A stretch of 27,870 nucleotides of DNA, taken from contig NZ_MUXW01000026.1 of assembly GCF_002015085.1 (NCBI RefSeq), positions 34,848 to 62,717 on the forward strand, written 5' to 3'. Each line of letters starts with the position of its first letter. The stretch's first letter is position 1. Position numbers and translations under genes: made by a program. The DNA comes from Glaesserella parasuis. Its GTDB lineage: Bacteria; Pseudomonadota; Gammaproteobacteria; Enterobacterales; Pasteurellaceae. Shown here in pieces: positions 7,524-15,324 of this stretch. The notes beneath the pieces are model-generated. The model saw nothing but the letters and a program-made list of their open reading frames with translations, did not search any database and had not been told where the DNA came from.

Positions 7524-9794
7524 TTAATCCAACTCCGCCCTCAATTTCTTCGTCACGTCCACCATCACTTGCAACTGCTCAATGGTTTCTTTCCAGCCTC
7601 GGGTTTTTAAGCCACAGTCCGGGTTTACCCATAAGCGTTCTTTTGGTACAACTTTCAAGGCTTTACGCAACAAATGTTCGATCTCTTCCGCTTTTGGAAC
7701 GCGTGGGCTGTGAATGTCGTACACGCCCGGGCCGATGTCGTTCGGGTATTTGAAGTCGGCAAAGGCGGTAAGTAGTTCCATATCGGAACGTGAGGTTTCA
7801 ATGGTAATCACGTCCGCATCTAAGCCGGCAATCGCTGGCAAAATGTCGTTAAATTCGGAATAACACATATGAGTGTGGATTTGGGTGTCATCTTGTACGC
7901 CCATATAGCTTAAACGGAAGGCTTCGCCCGCCCATTGCAAATAAGCGTCCCAATCTGACCGCTTGAGTGGCAAGCCTTCACGGATTGCAGGCTCATCAAT
8001 TTGGATCACTTTGATCCCTGCCGCTTCTAAATCCAACACTTCGTCCGATAAGGCTACGCCGATTTGTTTGCACACCGTTGAACGTGGAATATCGTTACGC
8101 ACGAATGACCATTGTAAAATCGTCACAGGCCCTGTTAGCATTCCTTTCATCACTTTGTTGGTGAGGCTTTGGGCATATTGCGACCAACGCACCGTCATCG
8201 GTTCAGGGCGAGCCACATCGCCATAAATCACAGGCGGTTTGACGCAGCGTGAGCCGTAACTTTGCACCCAACCGAATTTGGTAAAGGCAAAGCCGTCAAG
8301 CAATTCGCCGAAATATTCCACCATATCGTTACGTTCCGCTTCGCCGTGAACCAGCACATCTAAATCTAACTCTTCTTGGCGGCGAACCACATATTCAATT
8401 TCTTTTTTCATCGCCGCTTCATAATCCGCAAGGCTTAACTCGCCTTTTTTGAAACTCGCACGAGCGTGGCGGATTTCGCTGGTTTGTGGGAACGAACCGA
8501 TATTTGTCGTTGGCAAAAGCGGTAAGTTTAGCCACGCATTTTGCTTCGCAATACGCGTTGCAAATGGCGATTTACGGCGATCTGCCCCTTCAGGTAAGTT
8601 AGCTAAACGTGCCGCCACTTCTGCACGGTGGATCTCTTTTGATGTTGCACGCGCATCCGCTGCCGCTTGGCTTGCCACTAATTGTGCTTGCACCGCTGTT
8701 CGACCTTGTTCAAGTGCGGTCTTAATTACCGACAATTCTTCAACTTTTTGTAGCGTAAAAGCAAGCCATTGATAAAGTTCAGGTTTATTTGCTTGTAATT
8801 GCGTTTCCACCGCTAAATCAAAAGGCGTATGTAACAAAGAACAGCTTGGGGCAATCCACAAACGTTCGCCAAGTTTGGCTTTTAATGGCTCAAGCAGATC
8901 TAATACTTGATTTAAGTTCGCACGCCAAATGTTACGCCCATCAATCACGCCAGCCGAAAGCACTTTGCGGTAATCGTCAAATGTCGCAAGTTGTTCAGGT
9001 GCGCGAACTAAATCCAAATGCAAACCGTCCACCGCTAAGCCTTTGAGCAATTCTGCGTGTTCTGCCACTGAGCCAAAATAGGTGGCTAATAACAATTTCG
9101 CATCCACTTGGCTTAATTCCTCATAGACCGCCTGATAAGCCGCCAACCATTCCGCAGGTAAATCTAAGGCTAAAGCCGGCTCGTCAATTTGGATCCATTC
9201 CACACCTTCCGCCGCAAGTGCGGTTAAAATTTCACGGTAAACAGGCACAAGTTTGTTTAATAACTCAAAGCGATTGAAGGCTTCGCCCTTCTCTTTGCCT
9301 AACCAAAGGAAAGTTAAAGGCCCGACAATCACAGGTTTAACCTTCAAACCTAAAGCTTTCGCTTCACGGATTTGATTAACGTAGTGAGCAGGGTTGGCTT
9401 TAAATTCGGTGTTTTTATGGAACTCAGGCACAAGATAGTGGTAGTTGGTATCAAACCATTTGGTCATCTCAATGGCAAATTGATCTTTGTTACCACGCGC
9501 CAGTTGGAAATATTGCGAAAGGGTTAAATTTTGGCTGTCAAAACCAAAACGCGCAGGAATTGCTCCCGTTGCTACTTGTAGATCTAAAATATGATCGTAA
9601 AAGGTAAAATCGCCCACCGCTACGAAATCGGCGTTTGCCGCCGCTTGGTGCTGCCAGTTTTTCTCACGCAAGGCTTTGGCTAAATCTAATAAATCTTGTT
9701 CTGCGATTTCACCACGCCAGTAACGTTCCTGTGCAAATTTTAATTCACGTTTCGCCCCAACGCGTGGAAAGCCTAAGATGTGGAATGTTGTCAT
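7524..9794 (-). CDS. metE: Cobalamin-independent methionine synthase MetE
   Basis: Transfers a methyl group from methyltetrahydropteroyl-triglutamate to homocysteine, the last step of methionine synthesis, in the cytoplasm without B12. 756 aa, full length for the two-barrel MetE family. Zinc ligands are all visible: His642 and Cys644 in HTHMCYSEF, Glu near 666 in TIETSRS, Cys727 in NPDCGLKTR. Both halves are present (N-terminal FPRVGAKRELK; C-terminal GSFPQTSEIRHAR). ATG at 9794 has AAGGAG 8 bases ahead. Single gene: terminator downstream, MetJ- and MetR-like sites upstream. Its last 222 bp are duplicated at 1999-2220. It contains two Hin-type uptake signals in an otherwise Apl-type region, hinting at gene exchange. 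Confidence 0.98.
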   Translation of the reverse strand: MTTFHILGFPRVGAKRELKFAQERYWRGEIAEQDLLDLAKALREKNWQHQAAANADFVAVGDFTFYDHILDLQVATGAIPARFGFDSQNLTLSQYFQLARGNKDQFAIEMTKWFDTNYHYLVPEFHKNTEFKANPAHYVNQIREAKALGLKVKPVIVGPLTFLWLGKEKGEAFNRFELLNKLVPVYREILTALAAEGVEWIQIDEPALALDLPAEWLAAYQAVYEELSQVDAKLLLATYFGSVAEHAELLKGLAVDGLHLDLVRAPEQLATFDDYRKVLSAGVIDGRNIWRANLNQVLDLLEPLKAKLGERLWIAPSCSLLHTPFDLAVETQLQANKPELYQWLAFTLQKVEELSVIKTALEQGRTAVQAQLVASQAAADARATSKEIHRAEVAARLANLPEGADRRKSPFATRIAKQNAWLNLPLLPTTNIGSFPQTSEIRHARASFKKGELSLADYEAAMKKEIEYVVRRQEELDLDVLVHGEAERNDMVEYFGELLDGFAFTKFGWVQSYGSRCVKPPVIYGDVARPEPMTVRWSQYAQSLTNKVMKGMLTGPVTILQWSFVRNDIPRSTVCKQIGVALSDEVLDLEAAGIKVIQIDEPAIREGLPLKRSDWDAYLQWAGEAFRLSYMGVQDDTQIHTHMCYSEFNDILPAIAGLDADVITIETSRSDMELLTAFADFKYPNDIGPGVYDIHSPRVPKAEEIEHLLRKALKVVPKERLWVNPDCGLKTRGWKETIEQLQVMVDVTKKLRAELD
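7527..7748. repeat. Direct repeat, right copy (metE 3' end)
   Basis: Partner of 1999-2220, same orientation, about 95% identical by eye. Similarity ends at 7748, where intact metE continues and the left copy switches to receptor sequence. Confidence 0.9.
8712..8720 (+). repeat. Hin-type DNA uptake core within metE
   Basis: AAGTGCGGT, the nine-base core used by the Haemophilus/Pasteurella clade, followed by CTTAATTA. Elsewhere in the window the cores are Apl-type AAGCGGT. Confidence 0.7.
9216..9224 (+). repeat. Hin-type DNA uptake signal with extended AT tract, within metE
   Basis: AAGTGCGGT followed by TAAAATTT, matching the extended Hin-type pattern (core plus AT-rich tract). It lies inside the metE reading frame. 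Confidence 0.75.
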
Positions 9795-9831
9795 AATATG
9801 TTCTCCTTTGATAGATTTGATATTTCTTTTA

Positions 9832-9853
9832 TTTAGACGTTTAGCCGTCTAAA
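9832..9853 (-). promoter_or_regulatory. MetJ operator (two met boxes) in the metE leader
   Basis: Two adjacent 8-mers, AGACGTTT (9835-9842) and AGCCGTCT (9843-9850), each match the MetJ box AGACGTCT at 7 of 8 positions. Flanking bases extend the symmetry so that TTTAGACG (9832-9839) pairs with CGTCTAAA (9846-9853). MetJ with S-adenosylmethionine binds such tandem boxes to repress methionine genes. The site lies about 40 bp before the metE start, just past the predicted transcription start. Confidence 0.85.
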
Positions 9854-9864
9854 TGGCTAGTTGT

Positions 9865-9893
9865 ATAATCTACAAAACAACAACATTATGCAA
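9865..9893 (-). promoter_or_regulatory. Candidate metE promoter
   Basis: TTGCAT (-35, 9888-9893), 17-bp spacer, GATTAT (-10, 9865-9870), minus strand. Weak elements suit an activator-dependent promoter, with the MetR-like site just upstream and the MetJ boxes just downstream. Confidence 0.5.
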
Positions 9894-9915
9894 GTTCATA
9901 ATTTTCACAAACATT

Positions 9916-9930
9916 ATGAAAACTTTTCAT
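9916..9930 (-). promoter_or_regulatory. MetR-like activator site
   Basis: ATGAAAACTTTTCAT is a 15-bp near-palindrome containing TGAA-N5-TTCA, the MetR pattern. It sits about 22 bp upstream of the candidate -35, where MetR activates metE in enterics. In E. coli metR is divergent from metE; no metR gene is in this window. The rest of 9931-10007 holds only short weak hairpins (TATACC/GGTATA at about 9966-9982). Confidence 0.6.
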
Positions 9931-10007
9931 GGTAACTTATACACCCAAGCTCGAAAATCATTCAATATACCTTATGGGTATAGATGGAATAGATAGAGAT
10001 TTTTTCT

Positions 10008-11855
10008 CTAAAGATTTATTAGTATTTCTTCAAAATCCACTTCAACTCTCAACGCCTCTAACATCGCTTTCCCCCTCGGCAGCACTTCAACCTCCGCCAA
10101 CAACGCCACCGCTTCACTCAAACTGCTAGCGGTTGGATAAGTCGCATTTTTTGCAAAAAATTCGGCACAATCGACCGCTTGTTGATTGAATAGACTAAAC
10201 AGCAGTTGTTGCAGATTTTGTTCGCGTAAACAAGTTGGGACTTTTTGAATGGTAAGGCGAGTTTGCCCTTGCCACTGTTTTGTTTGAATATCAAAACCCA
10301 AGTCTGCCAAAGCGGTTTGCGATTGTTGCCAAGACGCTGTTTGCTGTTCATCAAGGGTTAAACTTAGCGGTATCAACAGAGCTTGATTTTCCCTTTTGGC
10401 TAACTCAGCTTGTAGTTTTAATTGAGCCAATTTTTCAAGGGAAAGCAGATAAAAGGTTTCGCCCTGTTTCATCAACAATGCTTTCTGTTTCACTACCGCT
10501 AAGGCTTGAGCATAGGGCGTGGCCGGCTCGGCTATCGGTTCAACAAGCGGTGTGATCTTGGCTATTTTTGACAAATCTTGAACAGGTTCTGACCGCTTAT
10601 AGTCTTGCATAGGTGACGTAGAAAGCAATTCGCCATACCACTTCTGTTCGCTTTTGCTTACCCCTGATGAGCGAGTATTGCTGTAATTTGGGCGTTCTGC
10701 GTGAGTTGATGAAGTCAAGCGTGGTTCACGATAACTGTGAGCGAAAATATTCTGCCCCGAAGCCACACGGTTGGTGTCGGCAATATAATTCGGCAATGCT
10801 TCACTGACATTCGTTGTCAGCGGTAAATGATGTTGATCTTCAAGAGCATTCAAAACACCTTGGTAGATAAAATCGTGGACTAAACGACTTTGATGAAAAC
10901 GCACCTCGTGTTTTGCAGGGTGAACATTAACATCAACGTGGCTTGGGTCAAGATCTAAAAATAGCACAAAAGCAGGGTAATGATCCTTCGGCAACCGTTC
11001 CCCATAGGCTTGGCGAATAGCGTGGTTGATCGTTTTATCTCGCATCATTCGCCCATTGACGTAGCTGTAACAGAGATCGTTTTGCACTCTCGCTAAACTT
11101 GGTGAGCCGACCCAGCCGTAAATATGTAGATCGTCGTGTTGCCAATCAATGTGTACCGACTGCTGAATAAACTCATCACCGCAAATCGTTGCAACCCGTT
11201 TTTTTTGCTGTTCAAGCTGTTGTGTCGCCACCGCTTTGTAGTAACGCACTTTTTTCTCATTATGGGTCAGCGTAAAAGTCACATTCGGTTTTGCTAATGC
11301 AATACGGCGAACCACTTCATCAATATGGGCAAATTCGGTTTTATCGGTACGTAAAAATTTACGGCGAGCAGGGGTATTGAAGAACAAGTTAGCCACTTCA
11401 ATAGTCGTGCCGACAGGGTGAGAAGTAGGCTTGATTTCAACCTCCATTTCACGCCCTTGTGCATAGGCTTGCCACGCTTCTGCCTGATATTCAGGGCGAG
11501 AAGTGAGCGTTAAACGGGACACCGAGCTGATACTGGCTAAGGCTTCACCACGAAAGCCCAGACTTAAAATACTCTCCAGATCTTCAAGGGTAGCAATTTT
11601 GCTGGTGGCGTGACGAGCCAAAGCTAAAGCGAGATCTTGCTTGCCGATCCCACAGCCGTTATCTCGAATACGGATCAACTGCGATCCGCCTTTCTCAATA
11701 TCGATCTGAATTTGCGTTGCCCCTGCGTCCAAGCTGTTTTCCACCAGCTCTTTAACCACCGACGCAGGACGTTCCACCACTTCGCCAGCGGCAATTTGGT
11801 TGGCGAGTTGGGGAGGGAGGATTTGAATAAGGGGTTTAGATCCTTTAACGCTCAT
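10008..11855 (-). CDS. mutL: DNA mismatch repair protein MutL
   Basis: ATP-driven matchmaker linking MutS mismatch recognition to strand cutting. 615 aa. The N-terminal GHKL ATPase is clear: KELVENSLDAG with Glu36 and Asn40, DNGCGI (65-70), RHATSKI, GFRGEAL (100-106), then the DHYPAFVLFLDLDPSHVDVNVHPAKHEVRF transducer region. A variable linker (about 340-440) precedes the dimerisation domain. The endonuclease motif DQHA-x2-E is absent, as in enteric MutL, which relies on MutH. I chose the ATG at 11855; a start 23 codons upstream would put the promoter -10 inside the gene. No strong Shine-Dalgarno is seen. It is not in the amiB-mutL-miaA order of E. coli; rpsT lies upstream with its own terminator. 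Confidence 0.97.
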   Translation of the reverse strand: MSVKGSKPLIQILPPQLANQIAAGEVVERPASVVKELVENSLDAGATQIQIDIEKGGSQLIRIRDNGCGIGKQDLALALARHATSKIATLEDLESILSLGFRGEALASISSVSRLTLTSRPEYQAEAWQAYAQGREMEVEIKPTSHPVGTTIEVANLFFNTPARRKFLRTDKTEFAHIDEVVRRIALAKPNVTFTLTHNEKKVRYYKAVATQQLEQQKKRVATICGDEFIQQSVHIDWQHDDLHIYGWVGSPSLARVQNDLCYSYVNGRMMRDKTINHAIRQAYGERLPKDHYPAFVLFLDLDPSHVDVNVHPAKHEVRFHQSRLVHDFIYQGVLNALEDQHHLPLTTNVSEALPNYIADTNRVASGQNIFAHSYREPRLTSSTHAERPNYSNTRSSGVSKSEQKWYGELLSTSPMQDYKRSEPVQDLSKIAKITPLVEPIAEPATPYAQALAVVKQKALLMKQGETFYLLSLEKLAQLKLQAELAKRENQALLIPLSLTLDEQQTASWQQSQTALADLGFDIQTKQWQGQTRLTIQKVPTCLREQNLQQLLFSLFNQQAVDCAEFFAKNATYPTASSLSEAVALLAEVEVLPRGKAMLEALRVEVDFEEILINL

Positions 11856-11886
11856 ATGTAAGAAAAATAGAGATAATTTGAAATAG

Positions 11887-11895
11887 ATTCTATCA
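11887..11895 (-). promoter_or_regulatory. Extended -10 promoter for mutL
   Basis: TGATAGAAT on the minus strand is an extended -10 (TG-N-TAGAAT), placed to give a leader of about 25 bases before the mutL ATG. There is no good -35. The stretch 11896-12051 is AT-rich with no gene. Confidence 0.45.
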
Positions 11896-12051
11896 CAAAT
11901 AATATTTATTACGTTGAGTATCAAATAAATTCTCTTATTCTATTTCTATGCTTATTAGAATTAGCTTTTACACATTAAATTTTATGAGATTTGATACGAT
12001 GCTTACTATTCTCAAATAGATAAGCTGTAGGAAAGCATTTTTATGCAAATC

Positions 12052-12078
12052 AAAAAAACCGACCAAGCGGTCGGTTTT
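12052..12078 (-). terminator. rpsT terminator with uptake core in the hairpin
   Basis: AAAACCGACC (12055-12064) pairs with GGTCGGTTTT (12069-12078) around AAGC. On the minus strand seven Ts follow. The right side contains the AAGCGGTC uptake core. It lies 34 bp past the rpsT stop and isolates mutL from rpsT transcription. Confidence 0.88.
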
Positions 12079-12111
12079 CCAAAAAATTTGCAAATTTGTT
12101 TAAAAAAGCAA

Positions 12112-12375
12112 TTACGCTAATTTTTTGATTTGAGCAGCTAACTTAGATTTGTGGTTAGCTGCTTTGTTAGCGTGGATTAAGCCTTTAGATGCCATACGAT
12201 CCACAACTTTTTGCATTTCAACGAAAGCTGCTTCTGAAGCTGCTTTATCACCAGTTGCTACTGCGGCGTATACTTTTTTGATGAAGGTACGCATCATTGA
12301 ACGTTGGCTTGCGTTATGTTGGCGGCGTTTTTCTGATTGAACCGCACGTTTTTGTGCTGACTTGATATTAGCCAA
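12112..12375 (-). CDS. rpsT: 30S ribosomal protein S20
   Basis: Primary 16S rRNA-binding protein of the small subunit. 87 aa from a TTG start: (M)ANIKSAQKRAVQSEKRRQHNASQRSMMRTFIKKVYAA to LAAQIKKLA, closely matching E. coli S20 in length and sequence. The TTG at 12375 is preferred over the in-frame TTG two codons earlier because AGGAG then sits 7 bases ahead instead of 1. E. coli rpsT also uses UUG, and that poor start contributes to its translational autoregulation, so the same control is likely here. A leader of about 150 bases with a hairpin precedes it. Confidence 0.96.
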   Translation of the reverse strand: MANIKSAQKRAVQSEKRRQHNASQRSMMRTFIKKVYAAVATGDKAASEAAFVEMQKVVDRMASKGLIHANKAANHKSKLAAQIKKLA

Positions 12376-12457
12376 GGTCAAACTCCTAAAAATATCTGTG
12401 TAAAAATAAAAACATAAAAAACAATTTTTTATGCAGTGCTATCGATAGTTTAAATTC

Positions 12458-12485
12458 ATTTTCAACGAGACACGGGCTTGAAAAT
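12458..12485 (-). promoter_or_regulatory. Hairpin in the rpsT leader
   Basis: ATTTTCAA (12458-12465) and TTGAAAAT (12478-12485) pair perfectly around a 12-base loop, within the transcribed leader of rpsT. A 10-bp palindrome CTATCGATAG follows at 12439-12448. These may mark leader structure connected with S20 autoregulation, but function is inferred. Confidence 0.35.
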
Positions 12486-12532
12486 AACATCGTTTCACAC
12501 AAGAAATGTTCTTGAGTAAAAGACAGAGGCGG

Positions 12533-12578
12533 ATTTTAGCAGTTTTTTTCTGATTTTCCTATAACAAACTGCTAAAAT
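12533..12578. promoter_or_regulatory. Symmetric back-to-back promoters for rpsT and murJ
   Basis: A perfect 13-bp inverted repeat: ATTTTAGCAGTTT (12533-12545) and AAACTGCTAAAAT (12566-12578), spacer 20 bp. Each arm carries a TAAAAT -10 facing outwards: minus strand for rpsT (12533-12538), plus strand for murJ (12573-12578). Weak -35s with 17-bp spacing sit for rpsT (TAGGAA) and murJ (CTGATT) in the shared spacer. Predicted murJ leader about 30 bases. Confidence 0.55.
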
Positions 12579-12615
12579 TCCGATCAATTTTTTAAGAAGA
12601 TAAAGAGAACAAATT

Positions 12616-14187
12616 GTGAGCAAGAAATTATTACGATCAGGAATGATTGTCAGCGGTATGACCCTACTTTCTCGTATTCTTGGTTTAGTACGTGATGTGG
12701 TGGTTGCTAACTTACTGGGGGCAAGCGTTGCTGCCGATGTATTTTTATTTGCCAACCGCATTCCTAACTTTCTTCGCCGTTTATTTGCCGAAGGGGCGTT
12801 TTCTAAAGCCTTTGTGCCTGTTTTAGCGGAATATAATGCCGATAATGATCCAGACAAAACTCGTGAATTTATTGCAAAAGTATCAGGGACTTTAGGTGGA
12901 TTAGTGACTGTTGTTACCTTAGTCGCAATGATTGCATCTCCTGTGATTGCCGCATTATTTGGTACGGGTTGGTTTTTAGATTGGATTAATGACGGTCCGA
13001 ATGCAGAAAAATTTACCCAAGCCTCGTTGTTACTCAAAATTACATTTCCTTATTTGTGGTTTATCACTTTTGTTGCATTATCGGGGGCGATTTTAAATTC
13101 GTTAGGTAAATTTGGTGTAATGGCGTTTTCCCCTGTTCTGTTAAATGTGGCAATTATTTGCGTTGCAATTTGGGGAAAAGATTTCTTTGCCTCGCCCGAT
13201 ACGGCACTTGCCTGGGGGGTATTTTTAGGTGGCTTATCACAATTCCTATTCCAAATCCCTTTTATGAAAAAGGAAGGTTTATTGGTTAAACCTAAATGGG
13301 CTTGGCACGATGAAGGGGTAAAGAAAGTTCGCAACTTAATGATTCCTGTCTTATTCGGTGTATCTGTTACCCAACTGAACTTGCTCATTAATCAGATTAT
13401 TGCCTCATTTTTAATCACAGGCTCAATCAGTTGGCTCTACTATGCTGACCGTTTAATTGAGTTCCCACTTGGATTATTCGGTATTGCTATCTCTACGGTG
13501 ATCTTGCCTAGCTTATCTCGTATTGCCAAACAGAAAGATTTGACGGAAGAACAACGTAAATTTAACTTTGAGCAAACAATGGACTGGGGTGTTCGTATGG
13601 TATTACTGCTTGGTATTCCTGCGATGGTTGGAATGATGATCCTTGCTCAACCGTTGATGATGACGATGTTTATGCACGGGAAATTTCAACTCAATGATGT
13701 TATCGCTTCTTCGCAAGCTCTGTTTGTGATGTGCTTTGGCTTAATTAGCTATATGTTAATTAGTATTTTGGCGAACGGCTTTTATGCTAACCAAAACACC
13801 AAAACACCAGTCAAAATCGGTATGATTGCAGCGGTAAGTAATATCTGTTTTGGTGTACTGGCTATTCCTTTCGGTTTTATTGGACTAGCAATGGCTTCGG
13901 CACTTTCCGCTGCGGTAAATGCTGGCTTACTTTATCGTGGCTTAGCTCAAAAGGGCATTTATAAAGTCACAACAACCACGGCAATTTTTACCATTAAACT
14001 GCTGATTGCTGCCTGTGTAATGGGGGCGTTAGTGTCCTATTTTTCTCCGGATTTAACAGGTTGGAACACATTGAATTTTTGGGCGAAAGTCCATTGGCTT
14101 GCGTGGTTAATTGTACTTGCTGCAATCAGCTATTTTGCCACTCTTGGGGTGCTTGGTGTGCAAATAAGATCATTCAAGGTAAATTAA
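12616..14187 (+). CDS. murJ: Lipid II flippase MurJ
   Basis: Inner-membrane flippase of the MOP/MATE superfamily that moves lipid II to the periplasmic face for peptidoglycan synthesis. 523 aa, mostly hydrophobic, about 14 membrane helices. Family hallmarks: SRILGLVRDVVVANLLGAS, NRIPNFLRRLFAEGAFSKAFVPVLAEY near the N-terminus, and SWLYYADRLIEFPLGLFGIAISTVILPSLS in the middle. Start is GTG at 12616, giving the expected N-terminal alignment, with AAGAG about 8 bases ahead. It diverges from rpsT across a shared promoter region and converges with cysK. Confidence 0.96.
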   Translation: MSKKLLRSGMIVSGMTLLSRILGLVRDVVVANLLGASVAADVFLFANRIPNFLRRLFAEGAFSKAFVPVLAEYNADNDPDKTREFIAKVSGTLGGLVTVVTLVAMIASPVIAALFGTGWFLDWINDGPNAEKFTQASLLLKITFPYLWFITFVALSGAILNSLGKFGVMAFSPVLLNVAIICVAIWGKDFFASPDTALAWGVFLGGLSQFLFQIPFMKKEGLLVKPKWAWHDEGVKKVRNLMIPVLFGVSVTQLNLLINQIIASFLITGSISWLYYADRLIEFPLGLFGIAISTVILPSLSRIAKQKDLTEEQRKFNFEQTMDWGVRMVLLLGIPAMVGMMILAQPLMMTMFMHGKFQLNDVIASSQALFVMCFGLISYMLISILANGFYANQNTKTPVKIGMIAAVSNICFGVLAIPFGFIGLAMASALSAAVNAGLLYRGLAQKGIYKVTTTTAIFTIKLLIAACVMGALVSYFSPDLTGWNTLNFWAKVHWLAWLIVLAAISYFATLGVLGVQIRSFKVN

Positions 14188-14202
14188 AGTGACTATTTTT
14201 AG

Positions 14203-14240
14203 ATCGTATAGCAATATGAGAATATACATTGCTACACGAT
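14203..14240. terminator. Hairpin between convergent murJ and cysK
   Basis: ATCGTATAGCAAT (14203-14215) pairs with ATTGCTACACGAT (14228-14240), 12 of 13 positions, loop of 12. No clear T-run, but the position between two convergent genes fits a shared transcription stop. Confidence 0.5.
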
Positions 14241-14250
14241 ATTTTGTACA

Positions 14251-15201
14251 TTAACTTTCAATCCCCTCAAACAACAAGGTACTTAAATAACGTTCTGAGG
14301 CGGAAGGTAAAATGGCCACAATTGTCTTATCCGCAAATTCAGGTAATTTTGCTAAACGATCTGCGGCAGCGACAGCTGCACCAGATGAAATCCCGACCAA
14401 AATACCTTCTTCGGCTAACAAACGACGAGCGGTTGCAATGGCGGTTTCGCTATCCACTTGCTCAACACGGTCGATCAAACTTAAATCCAAGTTTTTCGGA
14501 ATAAAGCCTGCACCAATGCCTTGAATTTTGTGTGGACCTGGTTTGATTTCTTCTCCGTTTAACATTTGTGTAATCACTGGCGACTCGGCTGGCTCAACCG
14601 CTACGCTGATGATTTGTTTACCTTTATCTTGCTTGATGTAACGGCTTACTCCCGTGATCGTACCGCCCGTACCAACACCTGCGACAAAGGCATCAATATT
14701 GCCTTCTGTTGCTTCCCAAATTTCAGGACCTGTCGTCTGCTGGTGAATGGCTGGGTTTGCTGGATTTTCAAACTGTTTAAGCATAATATAACGGTTCGGA
14801 TCACTCGCAATAATTTCTTCAGCTTTCGCAATCGCCCCCTTCATTCCTTTTGCCCCTTCGGTTAGCACCAAATTTGCCCCTAAGCCACGCAGCAATCGAC
14901 GACGCTCAATACTCATTGTTTCAGGCATTGTTAATGTCAATTTATAACCACGAGCCGCCGCTACATAGGCTAGCGCAATGCCAGTGTTACCACTGGTGGC
15001 ATCGACAATTTCCTTATCTTTCGTCAAGATACCATCTTTTTCTGCCTGCCATACCATATTTGCACCAATTCGGCATTTAACACTAAAACTTGGGTTACGA
15101 GCTTCTACTTTAACCAATAAATTCCCGTTGTGACCGAAATTCTTTAAACGAACAATCGGGGTATTTCCTATCGTTTGTGAGTTGTCTGAATAAATTGTCA
15201 T
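14251..15201 (-). CDS. cysK: Cysteine synthase A (O-acetylserine sulfhydrylase)
   Basis: PLP enzyme converting O-acetylserine and sulfide to cysteine in the cytoplasm. 316 aa. PLP lysine is Lys42 in NPSFSVKCRIG; substrate loop TSGNTGIALAY; phosphate-binding GTGGTITG; GISSGAAVAAA near the C-terminus. The NPSFSVKCRIGANM context matches CysK rather than CysM. ATG at 15201 has GAGG nine bases ahead. Single gene, divergent from rna, convergent with murJ. A weak -35/-10 (TTAGTT, TATCCT, 17-bp spacing) lies about 70 bp upstream; I did not find a firm CysB site. Confidence 0.96.
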   Translation of the reverse strand: MTIYSDNSQTIGNTPIVRLKNFGHNGNLLVKVEARNPSFSVKCRIGANMVWQAEKDGILTKDKEIVDATSGNTGIALAYVAAARGYKLTLTMPETMSIERRRLLRGLGANLVLTEGAKGMKGAIAKAEEIIASDPNRYIMLKQFENPANPAIHQQTTGPEIWEATEGNIDAFVAGVGTGGTITGVSRYIKQDKGKQIISVAVEPAESPVITQMLNGEEIKPGPHKIQGIGAGFIPKNLDLSLIDRVEQVDSETAIATARRLLAEEGILVGISSGAAVAAADRLAKLPEFADKTIVAILPSASERYLSTLLFEGIES

Positions 15202-15324
15202 TGTTATGTTCCTCGTGCTAGTTTGAATGCGGTTAGCATACGGATTTTTAGCCTAATGTTAAGGATAAGAATGGCATTTAATATAACTAAAAGAAATAAC
15301 AAGCGGAGATTTTCTCAGGGAATT

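Noticed and set aside
7963..9046. Several plus-strand open frames inside metE
   Set aside because: They are antisense shadows of a well-conserved gene, with no ribosome sites or recognisable protein features.
11856..11924. In-frame upstream start extending MutL by 23 residues
   Set aside because: It contains the extended -10 promoter and an AT-rich untranslated leader; the family N-terminus begins near 11855.
12495..13037. 180-aa minus-strand frame opposite murJ
   Set aside because: Low-complexity antisense translation of MurJ running through the promoter region into rpsT upstream DNA.
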